This document shows, in pieces, positions 1 through 11,789 of a DNA stretch of 64,000 nt. Both the position numbers and the translations under genes were made by a program. Under the pieces are notes generated by a model that saw only the letters and a list, made by a program, of their open reading frames with translations, was not told where the DNA came from and made no database searches. Location of the stretch: contig SJOL01006576.1 in NCBI GenBank assembly GCA_004794785.1, forward strand, positions 69,360 through 133,359. Reading direction: 5' to 3'. This DNA is from Opisthorchis felineus (Eukaryota; Platyhelminthes; Trematoda; Opisthorchiida; Opisthorchiidae). Each line of letters starts with the position of its first letter. The stretch's first letter is position 1.

Positions 1-1489
1 TTGTTCCACCTTTGCGGATTCCCTTGTCCAAACTAAAAAATTCCGCTGCTCACAGACTAACACATTCCAGTCCAATCACCTGAAACATGACGTCTGTTAC
101 GGGGCTGTCCAGAACTTGAAATATGGCGGTGCCATAACGGCACCGCACTGACATACACAGTTTGATAAAATACCCGCGACTATTCTCTTCCCACTCTTGA
201 CCATGCTTTCTTGCCCACTGGTTCCCTTAACTGCAGCCACGATCAAACTTCTCACCTGGACTCGACCGTCTCCAAGATGCATCCATTCCAATCTACTGAG
301 CCTTTCGTTCGGATTTAACTATCTCGGTAGACTTTCAGTTTGTGCTCTCCCCTAAGTCAGTTAGCTTCTCTACAGTTTGCGTTCCGTCTTGTGCGTTAAC
401 ACCAACTCGCTCTCCCGGAGAACGTTTACACCCTACTCCACTCCAGTGAGTCTCTACAGTTCCACTGTATGCCGTGACTCTAAGGTTCTTGTGGCCATTT
501 ACCCGTCTTGCTACTCGGTCCACTTCATCATTTCTACTTCGCACTTCGTGACCCCGGCCATAAGCCCAACAGTCCAAGGCCACCAGACCTCAGTGGCGGT
601 TTTAGGTCTTAGGTCAAATTGACAAAACGGATCTTAATAATTCTGCTGGTCAACCGAATCCATACTTCTGTTCCTCATTTTCCACAATTTGCCGTTTTCT
701 TATCACGTGCTAGGCAGAATGCCCCTTGTTCTGTCCTCCTGCATTTTGATTTTTCCCGCCACCTTCAAATCTTAACGTTTAATCTTTTCTAAGCTCGATG
801 TGCTCCCCAGAAGAGAAAAAGCAACAGTTATTGTGTTTCCCTGTCCATGCCGGTTTAGACGTGACCAAGTCCAAATCGGATGCTGCCCACCGTCTTTGAC
901 ACGTCACCAGTACCCACGAATCCTGTCAGTTATGCTTTTATTCTGACTGTAACATTATGATCACGCCTGGCGGTATGTCACCCAGCAACTGGGAATAAAC
1001 GATATTATTATTATTATTATTGTTATTATTATTATTAGCATGAGTACCCAATAAAGAACACGCCTTTCGAAATGGAAAATTAGGACAAAATCTCTGAGAT
1101 GCTAACTCTCCAACAGCATCTTTGAAGTAATGGAAATATGATATGAGCCTGTTATCCGGTGTTTGCCGCATTGTTTTTCAGTTGGTTGCCTAGTAATAGG
1201 GTAAGTTGCATCAGCTGGCCGCGGCATCTGTAATTAAAGGCGCTAAGGCATGTGATACATATTTTGGTAGTTACTGTTTTGAGCCATCTGCACACTCACG
1301 CGTGTTGATTCGTACACCTAGATAAATGTGGTAATTTTTGGGCAAAGCAGCATTTGAATTCAGATGTGTACATGGACAGGGATTTGACCGACACTTTTCA
1401 GAATAGCGACCGAAGCCTGTTTGCAAACATGCAAACGACCAATAAACTTGCACAGCAAGCAGCACGCCGCCATGTGAAAAGATCAGATC
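1..1489. other. Unassigned DNA with a short TTA microsatellite
   Basis: I recognise no gene here. Short open frames occur on both strands at 97-622, but none shows a domain or splice context I know. A TTA/ATT microsatellite lies at about 1003-1037, and an apparent poly-asparagine reading frame across it is an artefact of that repeat. Confidence 0.4.
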
Positions 1490-1529
1490 GCTGCTACAAA
1501 GGGCTGCCGAAGCGCATGCCCAAAAACAC

Positions 1530-2785
1530 AGTCAGTCGCTTGGCGAAGACCACCTTACCTCTGCTTGGAAGAAAGCGATTGTCACACCAATCTACAAAAA
1601 TGGTGACCGACTCTCGCCTGGCAGCCACAGGCCTATAAGTCTCACTAGCGTGCCGTGCAAGGTGATGGAACGCATTCTGAAGCAGGCCAACCCAAGCCAC
1701 ATTACCTCCAACGACTTGATATCTCCATTTCAACACGCATTTCTCCAAAACCGTTCTTGCGTGACGAACATGCTCGTATTCATGGACAGCTTGACCAAGA
1801 CCAAGGACGATAGACTCATGTCGGGTACCATATTTTTCAGCTTCTCAAAAGCATTCGATCGGGTCCCACACGTCCCGCTGCTTCACAAACGCGAGTCTTA
1901 CGAGATTCAAGGGAAAATCCTACTCTGGATCAAGGCGTTCCTATCAGACAGAACACTCCGAGTGAAAGTAGGCTCGACCTACTCTTCTCCAGCGCCGGTC
2001 TCCATTGGAGTTCCCCAAGGCTCCGTTCTGAAACCACTGATGTTTCTGATATACGTCAACGACCTTCTGGACGTTCTTTCAAGTCCATGTCTACTTTTTT
2101 CGGACGACTTGAAATCCTGGAGCTCCAACGCCAGTGCTCTTTAAATGGATGTAGACGCCGCAAAACAGTGGTCGTTGTACTAGCACCTTCCTCTGAATGA
2201 CAAAAAGTGCGTCCATATGACATTCGGAGGGGAGCCAGCGAACACCTATGTCGTGCGTCGTGAGAATGGACCAGAAGACATCACGAAGATAGATGCCAAA
2301 AAGGACTTGGGTATCTGGCTCTCTTCAAACATGTCCTTCTCATTGCACCATGAGAAATCGGCCCAAGAGGCATTCGCCGTTCCCCGGATGATTTGGCGCA
2401 CTTCACCCGTATTACTCGCACGGACTTCCAAATACTCTATGGGGCCTACATCAGACCGCTTCTTGAATACGCCAACCAAGTTGTCTACTCAGGGCACACG
2501 AAGGACGTATCCCTCATTAAGCGTGTCCAGCGAGCTGCTACGAAAATGGTTGCCGGCCTTAAATACGTGAACCACGAAATTTGTCTCGCGGCGCTTGACC
2601 TCATTCCCCTCGAGTATCGCCGCCTCCGAGGGGACCTAATTCTTACTTATGCCATTTTTGAGCAAGGTTTGGTCAACAGGTTTTTCACCGCTGAGCCAGA
2701 AAACACACTGCGGGGACATGGTAAGAAGATTTTCAAGCTCAGATCGCACACTTTTTTGGGCAAAATTTTTCCTCATTTCATGTAG
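1530..2785 (+). pseudogene. CR1-like reverse transcriptase (broken)
   Basis: The RT would copy LINE RNA at a nicked target. In order: an AWKKAIVTPIYK segment with HRPISLTSV (about 1546-1650); the palm segment FSKAFDRVPH with the first catalytic Asp position (about 1843-1872; the expected D before FSKAF reads F); the GVPQGSVL box (about 2005-2030); and the catalytic box LLFSDDL in place of the usual FADD (about 2090-2112). The same frame is cut by TAA at 2142 and TAG near 2181. Homology then continues through [12 protein letters not shown] (about 2300) to a frameshift near 2390-2400. After the shift the thumb region [20 protein letters not shown] and the C-terminal RRLRGDLI segment follow, ending at TAG 2783. 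At least three disabling lesions, so inactive. Confidence 0.88.
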
Positions 2786-3029
2786 TAGCTGCGTGAAATA
2801 TCCTCCCTCCGACGGTTGTCCACGCTCTTTCTAGAACCCAGTTTAAAGCACTGTTAGACACTTTCTTATGTGAGTCCTTGTGCTGGCAAACATACTGCCC
2901 CGCGATGAGAACTTAAAGAGCAGTGCTACACCCTTATCTTGCTCGTCCCTTTCAGGTGTATGACAGCTGCTGAACGACAAGAACAATACCGACCCGGGAA
3001 CCCTCGGTAAAAGCCTCGATCCTGTGTAT

Positions 3030-3063
3030 CAATCCGTGAATCCGTGAATCCGTGAATCCGTGA
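3030..3063 (+). repeat. 8-bp tandem repeat at CR1 3' end
   Basis: The unit AATCCGTG occurs four times head to tail immediately after CCTGTGTATC. The same CCTGTGTAT lead-in followed by one degenerate unit occurs at the end of copy 3 (about 7970-7988), and a further diverged version ends copy 2 (about 6490-6512). This marks the LINE 3' terminus. Confidence 0.85.
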
Positions 3064-3066
3064 AAA

Positions 3067-5627
3067 GCGAAATGCAAGACACTATTGTTTGGAAAACTTG
3101 ATTATTAAAGTTTTTGGGGAAATACCTCAAAAATACACCTTAGGGCGCAGAAGATCATAGAAAAGCTTTCCGCCCATGCATAACTATGGTACAGCTTTAC
3201 TTAAGTAGAATCGACGGTCGGATAACATATGGTGTCATCGATGCTTCCAAGTTATATCTGCTTGCGGCGCATATACAACACTTTTAGATAGATGCAGTTT
3301 TAAATTTCTGATGAACAGCGATGACTTACAACGTAGATTTTTCGTAAATTTTCAAAACCTGTGAACATGCTGGTCGTCCCTTTTGAAGTAAAGCACAGCA
3401 CTAGTTATTTTTTCTGCAGAAAAGGAAGAAAACAAAGGAACCAGCCACTGCGCTTGCTTGTCGTGCTTCTTTCACACATTTGCAAAGGGCCTTGTAAATC
3501 TTACCCTGGGTTCCTAGACATAGCCTTTTTAATCGTTGTTCAAAACCAAATGTTTTAGGAAGGGAAGCAAAAATGGAGGATTCGGTGCGTACACAAATAA
3601 ACCGGCTAGATTTTGCGCAATGCATGCTACTGTCCTTGATTAACCAGTTAGCGTTAAAGAATGGCCCGGATATTGCACTAAGGTACACCCCAAAATTACG
3701 TCACAAAGACGAGGTATTTTACAGCAGCACGCCCCGTTTCAGGGACAGAAGTCGATCACCCACCAAAATTACAGACTAAGTGCCATACCTCTCATGTTCA
3801 CAGAAGTTCTAGAATCGCTAGACCTGACTGTTTTGGACAGCTACCGTCTGATTTCAGCCTTCCCCTGGTTGACAATGCCACTTTAATGAAGGATTGACCT
3901 GCATAACGTTGAAGACAATTGGTCCGGCCTATCGAGGCCACCCCCCGCAGAAGTTGTGGGGAAACTTTACAAGAACACTTGAAAGTCACAAGATATTTGA
4001 GGCCAGCTCACCGCTTTAGGTGGTAACAAACCACCTGTCAAACAGCACGATCCTTCATTGGATGAGTAGATGCAACATCTTCTTTGACCCCACCCTATGC
4101 GGGGCGGCGTGTCCCAAGAGATTATTCTTGCCTTATGTTTATATTGACTGTGTAGTGCATTTCACTGTCTCCTTTTTGTCACACGTGCCAGCGACATTAA
4201 AATAGCCTCCAGTGGACAGCCTGATGACGGTTCCGCTTAAAAAAACGCTCCTTGAGTTCCCGAAATTTAGGGTTGTCGGAAAGCTTGCTTTTTAACGTTA
4301 AACACAAAAATTGCTCTACGTGCAGCTCCGGCATTCAACTTAGTGCACGCTAGAAAAGCGCCACCTACGACTTTCGAAAATAGAGTAAAACGTTTTATCA
4401 TGGACTGCCCATCACATTACACCGAACAGGATGTTCAGAAAGCATATGAGGTACTCAGCTTCATTAGGAGAAATATCGGTGCCTTAAAGTCAGCTGCTTT
4501 AGGCCCAACGCGGTAGATTTATCGGGTTACTTTGTACGCTCAACGGCAAAGCCAGAGAAACCCCTTAGAGAAGACTTTGACCTTACTAAAAGTAACCAAG
4601 CTAAGGGCCATCAAAGGCCCTGGTACGACAACCAGGCCATCCGGCGGGCAGGTTAAATGCGCTGGATCCCATATAAACAGGCGTACCAGTGAGTAAAAGG
4701 CAACATCGAACCAACTCACGAAGCACTCAATGGCCCAGCCCAGCCAAGGATTGCTGTCGTAACATGCCAAAAAACGCAAACCGAACTCAGCGGCGTAAAG
4801 AGTAAGAGCAATGCTTTTAACGAAGACGAAGAGGAAATTTAATTTCGTGGAAGCGGGATAAATTTGGTAACCCATTGCCTTGGGGCGCCGAATATCTTCT
4901 TGCCTTTAGTGTCCATTATTGGAGCCCACATAATACCACACTGAGAGTATGCAACCGTTATTCTTTGTGAACCTGCAGTCATTGTGTAGTACGGGCGAAA
5001 CTTCAATCCCGATTCTGCCGGATGGCGTTGCTTCCGTGAAGTAATTGAGGAAATGGCATGCTACCTAGGTGGATACGGCAAGCCTGCCACCATTGCAAGT
5101 TTCGGTCCAGTGTTGAGTTTTTGAGTGGGTTGGAAATTCATTTGAAGAAACATCTGGCAGTGCGTGTGTTATATCTGAAACCTGTGTCTTTATCTAGGGG
5201 TCACTCAAAGTATAGTTTTTTTGCTGCCCGGTTGAAATTCGGTGGCACGCTGCTAGGTTCAACTGGGAACTGCGATTGAAGCCTCCCGCTGTTTCTGTGG
5301 ATGCAAAAGATCCAGGGCGAGAATAAGCCCTACAAGGAAGACCCGTTAAAGTTTCTGTGTGCTCCTCGCGGGTCGTCGTACTAGTGCGATCCTCAAGTGG
5401 ACGGACGGCAAACCCTGGCTATCAGAATGCCAACACCACGTGATTATCCAAGGCCCTCAGTATTCGATCGTCAATAGCCCGCTTCTAGCGTATGCATCCC
5501 AAAATGAAGATGAATTTCGCGAGTGCCAGTGAAAGGATTGAGTGCTCGGCAATCAGATTTTATTTTTGAGGACTGCTGAAACTTGCGAACTCCCAAACTC
5601 TTGGATTTCAAACGCCAGGTCATTCCG
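3067..5627. other. Unassigned DNA between CR1 copies
   Basis: About 2.5 kb without a recognisable gene. Short open frames at 3361-3779 carry no domain I know. At 4590-4900 a stretch on the plus strand (PWYDNQAIRRAG followed by MRWIPYKQAY) vaguely recalls the region upstream of the RT in CR1 ORF2, but it is too weak to call. Confidence 0.4.
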
Positions 5628-6513
5628 GACGGATGCTGGCAATGCAAAGCAATGGCCATTACTAGTCAGCGCTGGCATCCTCCTCTGAATGGCGAAATGC
5701 GTCCTTATGTAGTTCGGAGGAGGGTCAGCAAACGCACGTATCGTGAATGGTGCGAATGGGCCAAAAGGTATTGCAAAGCTGGATGCTAAAAAGAACTAGG
5801 GTATCTGGCCATCTTCAGGAATGTTCTTCTCGCTGCTCCACGAAAAATCAGCTCGAAAGGAATTCGTCTGTATAAGAGCGATTTAGCGAAACTCCCCTCC
5901 CCATGTTACTGGAATGGACTTTCATATACTCTAAGGAGCCTACGTCAAACCGCTTCTTGAATACGTAGACCAATTTGCTTGTCGGAACGCAGGAAGAACG
6001 TGGCCCTCATTGAATGTATCCAGAGAGCTTCAACAGAGATGCTTACAGGCGTCAGGCCCATTGATTTTGAAAAGCTTTAACTCTTCTCTCCACCATCGTC
6101 TCCTCTGAAGGGACCTGGTGCATACTTACGCACCGTTTGAAAAGGCTTGGCAGATTGCTTTTTCCCGTTGAACCCATCAGTACACTGCGGGACATGGTGT
6201 GATTTTAAGGTTGAGAGCGCACACTCTTAGAAGGAAACCGGTTTTCTCAAATCATGTACTTGGTGCCTGGAATAACATTACTCCAGTAGTGGTATATTCC
6301 GTACCTAAGACACAGCTTGACTCACCTTTGGATGTTCTTTACGTGAGCCCTCACGCTGGCAACTTACCACCAAGATACGAGGAAATAAATAGTGGTACGA
6401 AACTCTTTTTGCTTGTGCCTTTCAGGTGAACGGAGGCCGCTGACCGACAAGAAGAGACCCGATCCAGGGAGGTTGGGCAGAGCCTTGCTCCTGTGTAATA
6501 ATCCACTATTCCG
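5628..6513 (+). mobile_element. CR1-like LINE, 3' fragment, copy 2
   Basis: The nucleotide sequence from about 5660 aligns with copy 1 from about 2180 (CTCTGAATGGCGAAATGCGT against CTCTGAATGACAAAAAGTGC). It continues through the segment encoding the region after the catalytic box to the C-terminus. Frameshifts and stops are frequent. The last part is open at 6199-6429 and shows the CR1 C-terminal feature GAWNNITPVVV, which is lost by frameshift in copy 1. The 3' end has CCTGTGTAATAATCC, a decayed form of the 8-bp-repeat terminus. The catalytic half of the RT is missing. Confidence 0.8.
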
Positions 6514-6956
6514 CGTATTGCACCTACTATGTTGGTCCGTGGCTTGCTTCTTCGCCAAGTACGCTGTATCAGAATGTACGGTAGCTCGAACAGCCCTCAT
6601 GTAGACATACATCTGCACTTCAGCTGTAATTAGTAGTTTATCACAAGATTTCTCGCAAGCTCGGCCCCGAATCCCCTTGATGGTGGGGGGAAGTGTCTAG
6701 GTAAAGCCTCTGCACATTTCGTAAAATGCGGAATCGCTGTAGATCAGAAGTCCGTCAGTGGAACATACGAAGACCTGCCGCGATATTAAACCCTACCAGG
6801 AAAAACAAAGATGTACTGTTTGTTTGAGTACGAGACCACCGAAAAACAAGCTAGCAGCCTTCTCCTCTAGGGACAGAAACCAAAAGACCACGAATCGAAG
6901 CTTGCAGGCCTGTATTCTGTCCCGGCGACCTCGCCAAATCCAGTCTTGTCAAGATG
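6514..6956. other. Unassigned spacer
   Basis: About 440 bp between two CR1 copies. A 72-codon open stretch at 6758-6976 has no recognisable domain. Nothing else seen. Confidence 0.4.
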
Positions 6957-7990
6957 TTACTACTAATGGCTTCTAACCGACTTGGTCATCCTGGAGGAGA
7001 ACGTCCACCAATCCTTGCACAAGACGAACCCCTTTCAGGTCGCATTTGGAGCCCCTCAAAAATCCGTCTTGAGACCACTTCTGTTTCTGATCTACGTCGA
7101 CGACCTTCCAGATGTTCCTACAAATCCATGTCTACTTTTTGCGGACAATTTGAAATCCTGGAGTATCATCGCCATCGCCCATATATCATTCGGAGGAGAC
7201 TCGGGGAACGCCTTGGTCGTGCGTAGTGAAAATCGACTAGAAGACGTTACGAGGATGGTTAGCAGGATCTCTTCAAGCACGTGCTTCTCACTGTACCGTG
7301 AAGAGTCGCCTCAAATGACACTCATCATTCTACGGATGAGTGGACGCACACTCTCCCGCATTAATCGCACGGACTTCCAGACACTCTATCGAGCCTATAT
7401 CAGACCGCTTTTTGAATATTCCAACTAGGTTGTCTGCTCAGGAAGCAAGACAGTCCTAACCCTCATTGATTGTGTCCAACGAGCGGCTACGAAATTAGTT
7501 GGCGGCCTTAAATACGTGGATTATGAAACGTGCCTCACGGTGCTTGTCTTCTTTCCCCTGGAGTATCACCGTCTCCGAAGAGACATAATACTTAATTATG
7601 GCCTGTCTGAACAAAGTCTGCCTATAGTTTTTTCACCTTGTACCCAACTGATACGCAGTGGGGACATGGTAAGGAGATTTCCAAGTTCAGAGAGCACATT
7701 TTATTAGGCAACAGTTTTTTTCATTTTGAGTAGTTGGTGCATGCAATAACCTTCCTCCGACTGTTTTCACGCTGCGTCTAATACTTAGTTCACAGAACTT
7801 TGTGAACGTTTTTTTGTGAGTCCTCGCGCTGGCAAGCTTATTGTCCCGCGTTGAGAACTCAAAGAGCAGTTCTACACCATTTTTTCGCTCGAGCCTTTCA
7901 TTGAATGGAATATGCTGAAAAATGAGAACAAGTCGGACCCGGGAAGCTTGGTCGAAAGCCTTGATCCTGTGTATTCATCCGTGAATTAGT
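6957..7990 (+). mobile_element. CR1-like LINE, fragment, copy 3
   Basis: This copy starts in the RT palm just before the box read here as GAPQKSVL (copy 1: GVPQGSVL) and reads PLLFLIYVDDLPDV, then LLFADNL where FADD is expected, so the second catalytic Asp has become Asn (about 7130-7155). Immediately after this, near 7182, roughly 80 bp present in copy 1 are deleted and the sequence resumes at TCATTCGGAGGAGA. The thumb and C-terminal region follow, with a stop at about 7426 (copy 1 has CAA there). The 3' end has CCTGTGTATTCATCCGTGAA, one residual unit of the terminal repeat. It is clearly the same family as copies 1 and 2. Confidence 0.85.
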
Positions 7991-9699
7991 GACTTCACTC
8001 TGATTGGCTTGCAGGCTGGCTGGTAAGAGCATGCTCCTGTTTGGTCCGTGGTCAGTTGCGCCACACGCATGCAAACAATGCGGTTTTCGGTTATCTCCAG
8101 CGTCTTGTTTCTGAATACCTCTAAGTTGGGCCTGCTGCCCGTCCACCCATACTTCGTGAACTGCGGCAGATCGCGGGCCTGTTTTGGTTGTCGGTCCGTC
8201 CTCTGGTTAGCCATTATTTGAGATATGTTTCACATGGTCTCGACCTCGGAAGTATGTTGGGGTAGTCCTGTGTTGCTTGCTACATAGCTCCATTGTAGGG
8301 CCATAATTTGTCGCTTGATGTTGTCTCGCGTGATGCCTGGGATCCGACTTCCAATGCGTTCACGACGCAGCATTCGACCCGACGTCCACCGTCCACTTTC
8401 TCGACATTCTCGGATCGGCACCTTCTGACATACCAGCGACTGATGTGGTGTGCATTCTGCCGCTTCATCGCTGTTGGCCTAGTGGATGTCAGATAAAGCT
8501 ATCTGACTGTGGACTGTAGAGCGAAGACCGCCTTCACAACGTTCAAGACTGTTTGTATAGATTCATCAAACAGACTGATGTAAGAAGGCTACCGGTGTCA
8601 GAAGTCACGGACTGGATAGCCACTGTGTCGCGTGAACTGCGACTGGTCTCCGGTTCGGCTGTAACTGTAGCGACCACAAAACTGGTAGGATGTGTCGTTC
8701 CCATGAACTTATTGCCGCTGTGTGTAGTTGTTTTGTTGCTGAGGTGTTGCCACAAGGGTTAAAGCTCAGTAGTCCACACCAGTCCTAAGCGGTTGAGACC
8801 TAATCAGTTGATGAGGTAGCAAACTACACTAAGCGTTACAGAGCAGCTCAACATCCCGGTTAGATTCAGGCTCCCACTGTACGCACTACGAATGCTGCGC
8901 CTTGGGTATTCAAGCGGTGACCTTCCAATTGCGTTCCAGGTTCGTTTTTGAAATCAGAGTTAAGTCAAAACCTGCATCAAGTTGGAGGGGAATCGGTATA
9001 CATTGGTGCACAATGTGACGAAATTCCTTCGACCGGATGGCTCCATCGTGAATGAAGCGGTCACGCCTCTGAGCTCGTTCTTTTGTCAGGCCACTGTAAG
9101 TTTCTGAAGCCGTCTCTGCGGCACTCCTTTTTGCAGCCCTTTCGATTACACCTGTACGGGTAGGAAACTGCCTTGGGGAGTCTCATTCGTCACAAAATCA
9201 GCATGACGTGGGTGGTGTGTATGGGAACCGTTTAAAACCTACTTGCCTTTTGGAGATCACTTTGCACATCGTGTCAGGATGAGGGCTGGGAATGCTGTAG
9301 CATCAGCCGCGGGTGGCAACTTTCCGAAGTGCCAACTCCGGACTCCGTCCATTTTGCTTCAATAACCTGATCCGAATGTTTGCATCTTGTGGTGACTGAA
9401 GACCAACCATGAGGATGAAACACTGGAATTTAACATCGGTCATGTTACTGATCTTAAAGCGTTCACATTCCTTGTCGACCACACTGGCGTACGTGATGCA
9501 ACCTTCGGTATCCCTCTTGCTGAGAGCGAATAATGGACAATTAACGATGCTCGCCAGATATGTGGGCCAATATCATGATAGTATCTACAAGGGAGTTTCT
9601 GCAGTATAAAATTTGCGAACCGAACACGTCCCCCATTTTACGCTGCAAAAGTAACCGAATAGAGAAAAAATTGTTGCAAATGAAAAGCGGGAGGCCAAT
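7991..9699. other. Unassigned DNA
   Basis: About 1.7 kb with short open frames on both strands (for example 7975-8496 and 8543-8762). GC looks somewhat higher than in the later part of the window, so it may be decayed transposon sequence, but I recognise no motif. Confidence 0.35.
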
Positions 9700-10270
9700 A
9701 AAGGAAACGGCGTGAGCGAACAAAATCAATTACTGCCCGTTTGGTTACGGTAGCATGTCTCCCTGAATGGAGGTCTAAAGCAGGTAGTGGCTGGGCATAC
9801 GCACTACAGTGACAAACCACTTTGAACATTCAAGCTTTATCTGATGCTCTTGTGAATCCGGCCCGTTGACTAATACTTGCTTGCTGGTCATTTTATTTTG
9901 ACATGCCGCAGCCATTTAACGCCTGCTACCCTACGAAGATATCGACGGCAAGATTTTTGACGACGTTTGAGATGTTCATTCCGGTGGGGCCAAGTTTCAC
10001 AACCATAATACTAGACTGCTTTCGCTCCTTTAGCCCCACTGAAATTCCTGACGCTAAAGGCAACGCAAGTTGGTGAGTGCAGATCGTGTCTTGAAGATCC
10101 GTGCATTGACTTCATTTGTCGAAGTACAGTCAAGGACCGTACATTTGCCAAAATAGACTTACCAATAAAGACAAACTCATCATTCTGATACCAAATCACC
10201 GGTGACATTTGAAACGTCAGGCAGCATGATAAGCATTTGGAAACAAAAGCCAAACATTGACTGAAAACAG
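9700..10270 (-). pseudogene. RTE-like LINE, RT C-terminal fragment (degenerate)
   Basis: Reading the minus strand from about 10270 down gives pieces of the RTE C-terminal half in order, with frameshifts between them: a FGFCFQM segment equivalent to FGLRFAPSKCK (about 10250), VYFGKCTVLD equivalent to TYLGSCI (about 10165), NEVNARIFKTRSALTNLRCL (about 10115-10055), YYGCETWPHRNEHLKRRQ (9961-10010) and VVRMPSHYLL equivalent to GHVLRMPxHRLP (about 9770-9820). The order and spacing match the RTE copy at 17-19 kb and the fragment at 11.8-12.9 kb. The catalytic YADD region is not present. Inactive and old. Confidence 0.7.
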
Positions 10271-11789
10271 TTCGATGATCATAACGAGCTGTTTTGGAAC
10301 TTTACTGCAGCTGGATTCTGTTGGCTTAAGTAGTGTTCCGTAGTGCAGGCGCCTATGCTTGATTATTGGCGATCCCCACATGGACTACAACTCAGGTTAG
10401 TGAAAGTTTTTAAGCTTTCCAATCGACTATCCTGGACCACATTCTCAGTTAGCTTGCATGACGGCATCGTTCGTCTCTATATAGGTTCGCAATTTGCAGA
10501 CAGCATGCCCAGCGCATCTCGGGCGACTTTGCTGGATGCGCTTGGGTCATTATGAAGTGCCAAAACAACGCTGTTGGATTACTGGGTTGGAGACTCTTCC
10601 GGTCCACCCAATCCTTAGGATAGTCCTCAGACACCACTGATTTAGAACCCGTAGCCTTCAGTTATCCTAGCATTACGAAATTCAGGCCTCGACGAGTTGA
10701 ATGAACTTTCTGGCTAGAATCCAGAGAACGGTGAATGTTCGTGCTTTAAGGATTTGGTGGATATGGTGCAGAGCCGAACTCAGCGGCCTGCTTGCTGTTT
10801 TTTTACATTATAGTAACCTTTGTTCTAAATTTGCCACTGTTTTCGCCTTATAGTCAGTGACATGTACTGCTATACTGTCTGGCAGAATGGCCCTTCAGGA
10901 TCAAATATAGAATATTTGTAGGTATATATCTACACAAGTTTTAACAAGGTGTATTCTCTGGTTGTACCTTAACGAAGCATCACACCCAGTGAGTTGCTAG
11001 GTCGCATCCACATCGTTGCATTTGGTCAGTGGCATGGAAACAAATTTGCTGGTTGCAGCACATCCACACAGCATGGCTTTGGCGCCGGGAATAGAAACGC
11101 CCCAGTATTGACATTACGATTTCGTGACTTTTTTAGCTCCTGCAATTTGTCCAGTGACAACCGACTTTGGACTGCTTAGATCTCAGCACAACGATTCAAC
11201 GAATGGGTGCAATGTTTTCGAAAAATGGCGGGTTACAATTCACTATACTACCGTCGAATGACGTCAGCGGGCCGTTGGGATTAGGTAAGTACAGGTTTGA
11301 ATGTTTCCTTTTGCCCCATCTCTGTGGTTGTGCAGATCGTTTGTGACGATTGCCTGCGTGATAACGTCCTAACTGCATAACTGGATCCAATTCACCGCTT
11401 CTCAAGGAACAGTAGTCATTGAATAAGGGAAACCAAAATCGCCGCCGTCTAGTCGTTCTCGGATAGCTATTTATCACTGCTTCACCCGGCTTCAAAATGT
11501 TTCTTGTTTGTTCTGACGGTTCTTACGCCCTCTTTTCGGGACAATACCACTCAGTGTAATGAGAGTAGCTGCCTGCAACATAAGACCTTAGGTAAATGTC
11601 ATAGTTGTTTTCAGTGTAAATGGTCGTGACAAACCATTGCATATTATTCATTATCATTTAGCAAGGTCGCTCAGGAGCTGCCCGTTTGTAATGACCTTAA
11701 TGATGGTGACTGGTGTCTTTTGTACAGTTTCGCCGCTTTGTGGGACTGTGGTTGAGTCAAAGACATAAACATTCGAGGTATTTGCTCCG
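10271..11789. other. Unassigned DNA
   Basis: About 1.5 kb without a recognised gene. A 99-codon minus-strand open stretch (11196-11495) and a 70-codon plus-strand one (10343-10555) have no known domain and no convincing splice context. Confidence 0.35.

Larger units (their letters stand above)
1490..3066 (+). mobile_element. CR1-like LINE, 5'-truncated, copy 1
   Basis: This is the best-preserved of three CR1-like non-LTR retrotransposon copies. It begins inside ORF2, at the N-terminal part of the RT, and runs to a 3' terminus made of four tandem copies of the 8-bp unit AATCCGTG at about 3030-3063. Short 8-bp tandem 3' ends are a known hallmark of the CR1 clade. ORF1 and the AP endonuclease are absent, as expected of 5' truncation during target-primed reverse transcription. 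No target-site duplication is evident, which is usual for CR1. Two related copies follow in the same orientation at about 5.6 and 7.0 kb. CR1 assignment rests on the RT motif FSKAFDRVPH, the box GVPQGSVL and the 3' repeat. Confidence 0.88.

Noticed and set aside
938..1171. Minus-strand frame with poly-asparagine
   Set aside because: The asparagine run is a direct translation of the short TTA/ATT microsatellite at about 1003-1037.
4540..4900. Possible upstream CR1 ORF2 segment (PWYDNQAIRRAG, MRWIPYKQAY) on the plus strand, and a 111-codon minus-strand frame
   Set aside because: The resemblance is limited to two short words and has stops inside. The minus-strand frame has no known domain.
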